In this document: positions 54,613 through 64,000 of the stretch, piece after piece
Layout of the letters: each line of letters starts with the position of its first letter
Position numbering within the stretch: the stretch's first letter is position 1
NCBI GenBank assembly: GCA_019137255.1
Contig: WPDH01000067.1
Coordinates: forward strand, 434,001 to 498,000
Source: Corinectria fuckeliana
Taxonomy: Eukaryota > Ascomycota > Sordariomycetes > Hypocreales > Nectriaceae
Direction: 5' to 3'
DNA: 64,000 bases
Notes under the pieces: model-generated
What the model saw: the letters and a program-made list of their open reading frames with translations, nothing else
Databases searched by the model: none
Told to the model about the DNA's origin: nothing
Made by a program: the position numbers and the translations under genes

Positions 54613-57518
54613 TTTGCCTCAGATGCTCAGAATGCAGCTGGAGAGGTCCAGAAGAAGTAAGAAATTGACCATAACTGGCCATTCTGGGAGTAGACGACGA
54701 GAAACTCGGAGAGCTTAGGCCGAGGGAAGGGCCTATATATGAATACCATAAGGGTCGCAGGCATCTCTTTTGGGACCTCCGTTGCTAGGCTTTGTTTAGA
54801 CATGGGCATCGACAAGTGCTGGGGTATACGAGAGAGCAGTGGTAGGAGGGTATTTCACCCTGGCCGAGCTGGACTGTGATGAATGGAGACATGAATGATT
54901 TGCAAGTACACCGAGGCATGGGCTTTGCTGGGCAAGGGATAATTGATGACGCGATGGGATGGCACTAAGGTAAGGCCGGTTTATGGTGGTGGAGGATGGA
55001 AGACGAAGAATAGGCAACAGCCAGAGCTAGGGAGCGCTGGAGCAGTCCTACTCCGGCCCTTGTAGGTTTAGCTTATATGTATACGTATGTGCAGTCTTTG
55101 ATGAAGTTGATGATGGGCAGTGGTGTAAGTGCTGGCGCTTCTGCTTTTGCATCTACATCTGCGTCGAGCAGAATTCAAACACGAATGCAAGGATTGCCAT
55201 TTTACCGTTGAACTATATTTTTCCTCTGGAACAACCGGAAAGACGTGGATTTGTGGCCTTATGGAGGGTAATGGGACAAGCCACGAAAGGCAACCTTCAA
55301 GCGTAACCCGATCTGGTCTCTACCGGTATTCATGTAAGCCACTTACCAGCTTGACTTTACAGTTGCGGCTGTTCTGGTGATATGTTGGTGTGTGTACTGT
55401 TTGATAGCTTTCTGCTTGAGTGATTGTCTACACGAGGACATAAAATGTTATACAGGGACCGACTACTCTAATGTTTAACCACCAGGTTACTCGGTGCCGA
55501 GAGAACTAGCTACTCCGTTACACTAATTATGTTGCAAGCTGGGCTTGGCTGCTGGGTTCTGGAAAGGCATGAGCACTGCATTCTCCTACTACGAACGTTC
55601 GTGTTGGGTCCGGCGAATGGAGACCTCAGCAAGCCACAGGAAACGAGAGAACTACTACAATCGACGAATGAAACTGAATACAAAAGGGACCATTATCCGG
55701 GGGAGTTCTAGCGTGACGATGGCTTGGGCGATTTGGTGGAGTTTGTGTGGCAAATCGGTGGGAAAGGCTGGAGGTGGCTCCTTGTTAGAATTTGGAGTCG
55801 AGAATGCTCCGAGCTGGTTAATGTGAAGGTCGATTACGTCGGCGAAGTGGTGCTTATGATGTTGACGATGTGTTGACGGCCGTTGGGATGTTGTTGCACG
55901 AACCTCCCCGTATATTGCAGAGTGGAGGACGCATCAACACCCCTGGAGCATCGGTTGGCTGTTGGCGGTTATTAAAGGCAGACCCTTGTTTCCAAGCTGC
56001 CTCCAGGAACGCAACTAACCCGGTGAGGAAACGAGGACGGGCAGGGGTTATTGATGAGATGGGGCCGTGATGGACAAGATTGGGATATTGGGGGAGTGGA
56101 ATTCATGGTTAAGCTTGATCATCTGGTGATGTATCCCTTCGTACTTCGTACTATGTAGGACACTCCACTGATTATGATGGAGTCGAGGTACAAGAAGAGA
56201 AAAGCAAAGAGAAGAAAAAAAGACCCGGGCAATGTTGGATAGCTCATCAATTCAGCCCAGCCCAGCTTGAACCGCACCTAACGTCTACATGCATGCATCT
56301 TCATTCGTCTCCATCGCCCTCTTACACGGCAGCACATCGCCGGCGTCGTCCCATGTTTTCCTTTCTTTTTTTCGCCAAGTTTTCCGTTTCGATCCATTCC
56401 ACGCTGCTTTCCCCCCTCGTTCTATTCGTTCTTTCGGCTTCTTCGACCCCCGAATGTTTCGAGCTGGCAGATCCATGCTTAGTAGGGCAGTTCTTGGGGT
56501 ACGTCAAGCCACTACTGCATAACTAACCTTTACCCGCAATGCTGGAATATAGTGAGTGCATGCATTGACATTGCTTCCTTTCAGCTTCTTGCCCTAAACT
56601 CTCTACCCTGTCCCGATCCGGATTTATCATTACGCATCTAGAACTTAGTCTAGCTTAATGGCAAGAAGTAGACTGTAGTCTACGTAGACAGTATATTTGT
56701 TGGACGTTGACCTCTGTGGGATTGAACTCCTAGTTTTCTTTTCTTCTTTCTTTCTTCCCTGCTCCTCTCGCGTGTTCGACGGTACGTCCGGATCAGCTCA
56801 CGAGAGCTTGTATCGAACCCGCTTCGCGCTGGAGAAATTTGAAGCAGACGGAGACCGAACGGCCCTCTTTTATTTATCCTTTATTTATTTTGTGTCGTGT
56901 AGCCGTTTGATTTGCCTCTTCGTTCGGCGTGCGTTTGGCGCTGTGTCTCTGTGTGTGTTGCAAGTGTCTCGGCTGTCCGATGACGATGCACGGTAATTAA
57001 TTCCGTTCCGACAGCGCACCTACGAACGGCACGACACGACACGACGAATGAGACGGACGACCTTCTTTGAGGAATTGGCTTGTCTCCTGCACTGAGGTCA
57101 TCACAAACGCAACAGCGCGAGAAGAATACTGCCAACAACCAATACAAACATACGGGAAGAAAAAAAAGGGTCATTCACACCCATGCCAGCAGCCTTGCCC
57201 CTGAAATCTGATGGTACCGGCCTAATGAGGCATCGACCCGCACCACCCGCACGCCTAAGCCAAACCCGCCTTTACCTTGCCCGTCCCAATCCCTCGAATC
57301 GAGCCGAGCCCCCGAATTAAACATCTCCCTGCTGCTGCCCGTCTCTACAGTCCCGTCGGCAGCGAGTTTGCGTCGATTTCGGCTTCGATCTCGACTTCGT
57401 CACTCCTTTGAACAGCTTTCTACTTAGCATCTGGCACTCGCATTGTGCTCGCACCCCAACGTTCCCTTAGTACGGCCGTCGTCTCTGCCCCCTTTGCTCT
57501 GGCTGTGACGGAGGCGCC
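54613..57518. other. Intergenic region between the PP2C and ADF-H genes
   Basis: These 2.9 kb hold the PP2C 3' UTR and the leader of the next gene. A TACTTCGTA copy lies at 56142-56150. A tRNA-like box A word on the minus strand near 55210 is degenerate and was rejected as a tRNA. From about 57200 the sequence is C/T-rich up to the ADF-H start. No coding sequence is supported. Confidence 0.4.
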
Positions 57519-60500
57519 ATGTCGCTGAATGGGTTGGACGATCCCCAGGTCCTGGAAGCCCACGAGGCCGCCGTCGCCGAACCAGGAGGATGGTATGATA
57601 CAGACGCTTGCTCTGCGTGCTTACGCGTGTTCGCCCTGCTGACCTGTGCGCGTTTGCTTGAATAGGTTCCTGCTCAAGTACGCCAGTCGCGATGAAGTCG
57701 AGCTGCTCGGCCGTGGCTCAGGCGGCATCGTCGAAGTGCGCACCAAAATTGCCGACTATGAGGAGACCAGCCCCCTCTACGGCTTTCTGAGGTACCGGAG
57801 GAGAAACGTCTTGATCAAGCACCTGCCTGAAGACTGCTCTCGCCTAATCCAAGGTGCGTTTCCGCGACGATTCATCCGCCCCTGATCTATGCGGAACCGA
57901 ACTGACCAATCTCGACTTTTCTAGCTCGTGTGGCCGTCCACTTCAACGCCGTTTGCGAGCGATTCTCCCCTTACGATACTACATTCGAGATAACCACCGC
58001 CACGGAGCTCAAGGATACCAAGCTCTCTGCTGCCTGCTCTTTGCACGCCGCCTCGGGTTCCAACTCGTCCGCCACGAGCTCCATACGCCGGCGGCGCCTG
58101 GTCGAAATCGCAGAGGAGGAAGAGGACGAGCAGCAGCAACGCGCAAGAAAACGCCAATCCCTCGAACCCGACGGCGCCGACGACGAGCCGCAAGGACCCA
58201 AGTCCGACATGGACCCAGCTTCACCCACCGAGCCGGTGACGCTCAACTCGGAACTCGCTTCCTCCCCCGAGGAAAGGAAGTTCTCCGCTTCTTCCTCATC
58301 CGAGGTGCCTAACTTTGTCGGCGTCGACGACGCGCCTGGTTTCGAGGATCCTTCGGGGGAAGCCGCCCCACGGGTGTCCTCTCAGTCTAGCCGACACGAT
58401 TATTCCAACTACAACCTCTACAGTTACGGGAAGCCGAAGGTGAAGCTCGCGCCCCGTCCCTCCGTCGAAACTGGTGGCAGACCTCGCCCGGACGGTACTT
58501 TCCGGCCTGTCTCGCAGATGCCCGCCGGCTTCAAGCTGTTTGGCAAGGGCTCCAAGAAAGGTAAGAAAGAAGACGGCGCCACCTCAACCGAAGACGAGCT
58601 CGCCGAAAGTGCTCTGGCCGCCAAATCACTCTCCATCCCCGAGGAGGAGAGCGCCGTAGGATCCGAAGTCCACCGACCGACTACGAGCTCTGGCGTGTCC
58701 ACCGCGGGAACTGTTCTGCCTGCACCACCTCCTGCGAAGGCTGTCATGTCACTAGAGAAAGCGAGGCTGATGAAGGCCATGAAGCTCCGCGAAAAGAGGA
58801 AGAAAAAGAACATGGCCATTACACCCACGGATGCGCCAGGGCCTGACATTTACTCGCCGACGCCTAGTGAGATGACTCTTGGGGACAAGTCAGTAGAGGA
58901 TGAGGACCTGGAGACGCAGCCATCGATATCCAATGCGGATTCGGCAATCAGCCTCGACGCTTCTTCATCTACGACCACAGACCAGGCTTCCGAGCTGACA
59001 CAGTCTGATTCACATCCCGCCAGCCCCGTTATACCTTCTTCAGAGCCTGGTCAGTCCACCAAAGCATCCTCGCTATCAGAGTCTACCGATGAAACCGTAC
59101 AGGACAAAAATGAGGATGTGCCCGATGACAACAAGTTGCCCGGCGACGAGGATGTGCTCCAAACGGCGAAGTCTGCCCAAGAACCCGAGAGAGACGACGA
59201 GACGCCATCAACTATCACCGAGAGCAACCCCGAGGTCTCTGCAGAGCCGCAAACTCATGCAGAGAAATCAGCTCCCACAAAAACGGCGGAGACTCCTACA
59301 ATTGCCGGGGACCAGGTAGCGCAGCTCACCGAAGGAAATGTTGAGGTCACGCTGGAGGGGGGAACGATTGCGCCAATAGTTGAGACCGAAAACATTCCAG
59401 CGCCAACAGCATCGCCCGCACCAGAGGCTTTGCCTAGCAGCAATGGACCCGAGACAGGCCAAATTCCAGACGCGGCAGAGACAAAGGAAGGGGTCGACAC
59501 GGACGCGCCCGCAGGTGCAGTAAATAAAGACGACAAGTTGCCGTTTCCAACCAAGTCGACACCCGCGCTGCAGATCCCCAAGTCCAAATTCTCTGTCCAA
59601 GACCTGCGCTCTGATGCTCAGAGTCCTTCAGTGCCCACTATTAACTCCCCCGATGAGAGGCCAAGCCTAGAGGAAAGCCCAGCTATTGTTACGCAGGAAG
59701 CCGATAAGAGGGCCCAACAAAGGGATGCCACTTCAGGTGCTACGGCGGAAACCAAGTCGAAGCGCAAGTTCTTTGTCGAACCCATCCGAACGGACTTGAC
59801 GGAAGCCCACCACCACGACGCAAATATTTCTGACGACGAGTCGTTGATGGACGAGCTGCAAAGCGCGACTGTGCAAGAAGCAAGACCGATGCTCGTCTCA
59901 AAGAGCCCTGCTACCCCGGTGTTCCCGAGCCCTACTAAGGGTGGGCTCTCACCTGGGAGTGTCCGGACTGTCTCCAATCCCGTCCGAGGGAGCTTCCTCG
60001 TGCCCGGCGACTTTAGCCAGAACTCTTCACGATCCGCCAGCTCGGGAGCGGCATATCTGCACAAGGTTGCGCAGCAGTCAGCAGGCTCCAACCTGGCCAA
60101 GAAGGCCAACATGGGATCGAGCATATCTCAGCGTATCAAGGCCTTGGAGAAGCTGTCTGCTACCACGGGAGGGGAAATTGCACCTCCCCGAGTTCCGAGC
60201 CGGGAGCGACCGGCTTCGACGTTCTTCTCGGTCAGAAAGGGCCGGGAGACGTCGAGATCGCCATCTCTGGCGGATAGGGCTAACTCTTTCAGCCGGCCAG
60301 CTGTCCGAACACCGCCTTCAAGATCTGGCTCGAGAGACGAGTCCCCCGAGCCAACCCTCCGACCGCGACGCGATCGGTCGGCCTCGGTGGCGAGTAGACT
60401 GTCCATGTTCGAGGCGCCTGGTACTGGCGAGGACCACTCGCCGCCTAGCAATGCCCCTCGAGGCCGCCCGGAGTCTATCTCGGTAACAGCCAAGATCGTT

Positions 60501-61512
60501 CGAGATCCGAACGTGGTAAAGGAACTCGATCACTCGAAGGACCCATCCGACTTCAGCCACCTTGAGCTCAAAGAGTCGCCCCTGATGGTCAAACATCAGA
60601 AAGCGGCACCAGTGTGGACGCCGACGGCCTTGGACAACCCCAAGGAGACCATCCAGGAACGGCGCATGTCCAAAGAGTCGTTCAGCCAGGACGCCAAGTC
60701 GCGGCGATCTTCGCTTAGTGTCGTCAAGGACTTCATCAAGGAGCGTCGCAAGTCGGTGACATCCATCACGTCGGTCAACAGCGGCCATGCCTCTTCGCGG
60801 TCTCCCACGCGACCCCCGTCGACCCACCAGAACAGCTCCTCTTTGACGCAGCGCCTCTCCATCAGCAGCCGCCGATCGTCCTTTAACAAAGACCGCGAGA
60901 GCGCGCTGTCGCCCACGGCTACCGAGGGTTCCGGCTCGGGCGACGAGACCAAGTCCAATAGCGAGAAGAAGAAGTCGCGCGCCGGCCGCTTCATGCGCCG
61001 CCTGTCGTCGCTCTCGGGCTCTCGGGGTAAGATCTCGATGCCCACGGGCATCTCGCCTACGGTGACGGAGGAAGATATCCTGGAGCCCGTTCGGCCCGCG
61101 ACCACCAACTCGCCGTCGATCGCATCGTTCATGGGCGACGTCAACGTTCAGTTCCCTGACAACCTGCTCTGGAAGCGGCGCAATCTGTGCCTCGACACCC
61201 AGGGCTACCTCATCCTCAGCGCCCTCCCTGGACAGAGCGGTCGTGCCGCCCAGGGCACCAAGCGCTACCACATGAGCGAGTTCCGTCAGCCGTACATGCC
61301 CGACGTCGAGATCCAGGAGCTGCCCAACAGCGTCGTTGTCGACTTCATCGATGGTAGCGGCATTCAGGTTGCGTGCGAGGACCGGGCGGGTCAGATGAAC
61401 GTCCTGCAAAGTAAGTAGATCTGTTGTCTCCAACAAATACCAGCTAACTAACATACGTTGTGCAGTCCTCCAAGATGCCCACCGCAAATATGCCACGTCC
61501 TTCGGGCAGTAA
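57519..61512 (+). CDS. Large cortical-type protein: ADF-H-like domain, disordered linker, PH-like C-terminus
   Basis: Four exons (57519-57592, 57666-57853, 57925-61410, 61466-61512) give 1264 aa. The N-terminal ~125 residues resemble an actin-depolymerising-factor homology (drebrin/coactosin-like) domain: WFLLKYASRDEVELLGRGSG, SPLYGFLRYRRRNVLIKHLP, then RLIQARVAVHFNAVCERFSP. A very long Ser/Pro/Glu-rich disordered region (~150-1130) follows, with basic patches (RSSFNKDRES, KKKSRAGRFMRRLSSLSGSR). The C-terminal ~110 residues, starting LWKRRNLCLDTQGYLILSAL and including FRQPYMPDVEIQELPNSVVV, look like a PH-type domain. Together this suggests a protein linking cortical actin to membrane lipids. 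The gene is conserved among filamentous ascomycetes as I remember it, but I know no established function. The domain calls are by pattern only. Confidence 0.85.
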
Positions 61513-62449
61513 GGCACTCACAAAGCTCATCCTCGACCACCCATATCAGCAACTATCATTAAAGAGTATCCTCGACTCTACTTTATGCTCACTTTTACAC
61601 TTGAGTAATGGCCCATCAAAGAAGCCATCTACAACAACAGCTGGAACTATATGCTTCATCCGGCTTGGCAGGAGTACTTCTGTCTAACCGACCCGTCGAA
61701 TCTTCTCCTCCCCAAGCGTTGACGCCTTACGATATGCCCCTCCTCTTGCCCTTGCTTCTACACCGGCTTCGCTAGATGCTGGGACCGTGTGTGTTTCTAC
61801 TTCGTTTCCCGAGTTGTACAAGACGACGATGAGAAAGCCTACCACGGGGAGATTACTTCACTCCCCCGTCTCTTCTCTTTACTCCCGACCAAATACGCGC
61901 CAACGACGCTCTTCCCTACCATCTCCCACCACTGTCACCACATTTCACCCACACAAAACACGCCTTTTTGTTTCCCTTGACTCTATACACATGATACCAC
62001 ACTATACTTCACAAATCTCTTTGCCGTCTTGGCGCACTCGCTAAAGCCAACTCTTTCTTCCAAATGTTATCCACCCACAAACTCATATTTATTCCTTACT
62101 TCTTTTCTTCTTCTCCGATATTATACTTTATACTGGCTTGTTTTTTCCCCCTTTCTATCGAAGCCTGGGCGGGCTAGCGTGGTATTGACAATCAAGTGGC
62201 TTGGTAGGAGGCGGGGATGTTGGATACTTTGTGCGTCATCTTATTCCCTTAGTTGTGCTGGTTGTTGAGGTTTTGTATACTAAGCATCAGGAGCGAGGGA
62301 AGGGAGTGTAGAGTAGAGGGGAGGAGAGGAGCAGGCGAAAATACGATTTGCTGAGGATTGAGATTGTGAAATGCTTCGTTGGTTGTGACTGTTCACAACT
62401 CCTACCTCTCGTCTCTTGACTGATTCCTCCACCGGAGATACCCTAGTTT
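61513..62449. other. 3' region of the ADF-H gene and spacer
   Basis: These 937 bases lie between the ADF-H gene end and the end of the decayed NLR gene. The T/C-rich stretch at 61800-62160 is probably 3' UTR. Nothing else was recognised. Confidence 0.4.
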
Positions 62450-64000
62450 CTAGCCTAGTGTTTTTAACGCCCCGTTCTCTAATAGGAGCTTAACCACTGC
62501 TTCGTGGCCCCCGAGCAAGGCTGCCTGATGCTGTTGACGAATCTCCGGAACAGGCATTGACATCGACACCGTTCTCTATCAACAACCGTACAATGCCATG
62601 TCTGCCCTTGGACGCTGCCACTGTAAGAATTGGCCTAGGATCGCCACTCCGGGCTTTGGCATCGGCACCATGTTCTATCTTTTCACTGTAACCTCCATAT
62701 ATTGCCTCTTATAGGATTAAGTCGGTGTAATTTATCTGCGGCATGGACTTTCGCTCCATTTCCTGCAACTCTGCTCTAGTTTTCGTACTTTCATGGACCT
62801 GCGTCAAAGGGATACTGTCGCTGCTTAGACTCCTGGTATTGGGGTCGGCTCCAGTCGAGCAGAAATTTGACCAGACTCTCGTGGCTGTTTAGTGACGCAA
62901 TCTCGAGAGCACCAGGCCGGGTGTGAGGACCTCCAAGTATGAGTGCTCCCTGATATCCAGTGGGGTAGGGCTTGGGATCGATGTCGGCGCCATTCTCAAC
63001 GGGTAGTCGCACTATACTATCGAGGCCTCTTACGGAAGCACCCAATATAGCTCAGAAAGGCATGTTTCATCGAGAGACTCGGCAGAGAGCTTAGCAAAGG
63101 TTTCAAGCGATGTTGGCTGCGTGGACAAGCCTCGCGCGCAGTAAATTGACATTCGACCCATCGAAAGCTAAGGTTCCCTGTAAGTATCTATAATAGTACT
63201 GGTTAGAGAAACTCAACCGCCCTTTGCTCGCTCAGTAAGTGTTCTCACAATAAGATGATGATACTCTTTCCACTCTTGCAGTCTCCTTGTGTTTCTTAAA
63301 TGTCCAGATATGAAAGATGAGATATTTTGATCCACATTGCTATTCCATAATGATACATCCTCATCGCTTGTGGGTTGGAGGTCGTCACAAATATCAATCA
63401 AGGTCTGCAACACATTTTTTCAATACTTGTCGTGAGGACTTTCATCCAGAGCGTCCAACAAGATATAAACCTGATCGAACGTTTTGATGAGTTGGTGCAG
63501 GCAATCTAAGAGCGCGTAGTCTAAGGGTGATCTATTAGGATAGGCATAATATAGTAGGGAGAGAGCCGCATAGTCGTCGTTTAGCTGAGCCGATAGTTGC
63601 AGGACTGGCTCGCGAAGCATGGAAGATGTGTTGTTATTTTGCCCTTGTCGTTAAAAGCAAACAAGAAGAACACAATTCCAATACGCGGGTTGGATCTTCA
63701 TTGCCGGAAGACATGTTGTATGGCAGTCGAGCATAGCACTGACTTGCCACATCCAGCGAACCCGTTTAGCCAGAGAAACGTGTTGTTTTGAGCTAACCAG
63801 GTTCTAAATCCAGGGCCCTTGACAGATAATAGACCTGTGTTTGGATGTTTCTTCTTGCTGGCTTCGTGATAGTCGATTGTGGCATCGGGGGCTTCAAGCT
63901 AGGACCGAATCTTCGCTGCGTCCTGACCGGCTTTGACCAAACTCAGCAATGCCTTTGTCTCGGCGCCATCGTGCACATTGCTGATGCTGTTCTGCTGCAG
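62450..64000 (-). pseudogene. Decayed NACHT-ankyrin (NLR-type) gene, 5' part outside the window
   Basis: Reading the minus strand from 64000 downwards, several frames together give a fungal STAND protein. SKKKHPNTGLLSVKGPGFRT leads to the P-loop NGFAGCGKSVLCSTAI (63740-63763). SNPRIGIVFFLFAFNDKGK, then QVYILLDALDESPHDKY (Walker B-like) and SFISGHLRNTRRLQEWKEYH, which are typical NACHT neighbours, follow. Towards 62450 ankyrin repeats appear (GIVRLLIENGVDVNACSGD; GHEAVVKLLLENGALKT). The gene is broken: stops at 63899-63901 (TAG), 63698-63700 (TGA) and 63420-63422 (TGA), and frame changes near 63640 and 62505. Such proteins serve in heterokaryon incompatibility and non-self recognition in fungi. 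This copy cannot make the whole protein, although shorter products are conceivable. Confidence 0.8.

Noticed and set aside
55165..55220. tRNA-like sequence on the minus strand (box A-like TAGTTCAACGG and box B-like GTTTGAATTC)
   Set aside because: The two boxes are only about 35 bases apart, the anticodon and T stems do not pair, and no matching acceptor stem exists. At best it is a tRNA-derived relic.

Overview
The window is a 64-kb piece of nuclear DNA from a filamentous ascomycete (Pezizomycotina, most likely a Sordariomycete). The evidence is short 55-130-nt introns with GT(A/G)AGT-like donors and CTAAC-type branch points, the fungal NADPH-oxidase regulator NoxR, the polarity factor Tea4, fungal-type NAD-glutamate dehydrogenase, and GC-rich housekeeping genes separated by long pyrimidine-rich leaders. 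The species cannot be fixed from the sequence alone. Splice sites below were read by eye, by matching donors, branch points and acceptors to conserved protein blocks.

Layout. 0-3 kb: 3' end of a uricase gene (+), mitochondrial ribosomal protein uL13m (-), and the SOD1 copper chaperone CCS with an unusual hydrophobic N-terminus (+). 3-7.9 kb: no gene seen, then noxR (+) to 9.7 kb. 10.2-18.5 kb: mitochondrial glutamyl-tRNA synthetase (-), a type I DnaJ chaperone (+), ESCRT-II subunit Vps22/Snf8 (+), and an Mpv17/PMP22-family membrane protein with an Arg-Asp repeat tail (-). 20.7-24.5 kb: tea4 (-). 26.4-29.3 kb: an accessory island holding a MITE-like element with TA ends, an inverted pair of Copia pol tails, an unrecognised gene of restriction-endonuclease-like appearance and an 8-bp tandem repeat. 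29.6-32.9 kb: NAD-GDH (-). 33-40.4 kb: a gene-poor tract. 40.4-50.3 kb: an unrecognised 390-aa gene (-), TOM22 (+), an adenosine-deaminase-like gene with a GC-AG intron (+), the mitofusin FZO1 (-) and ESCRT-III VPS2 (+). 52.9-54.6 kb: a PP2C phosphatase (+). 57.5-61.5 kb: a 1264-aa ADF-H-like protein with a PH-like C-terminus (+). 62.4-64 kb: a decayed NACHT-ankyrin NLR-type gene (-) running off the right edge.

How the genes relate. Each is transcribed separately; there is no operon or biosynthetic cluster. Several serve mitochondria (uL13m, MSE1, TOM22, FZO1, NAD-GDH). Two are ESCRT subunits (Vps22, Vps2). Three concern polarised growth or the cortex (NoxR, Tea4, the ADF-H protein). This looks like ordinary housekeeping neighbourhood rather than a functional cluster. 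The two accessory places are the 26.4-29.3 kb island and the right end, both with transposon or NLR relics and decayed reading frames. No complete new defence or biosynthetic system is visible. The least explained parts are the island gene, the orphan 390-aa gene, the anchored CCS and a recurring intergenic palindrome TACTTCGTA.
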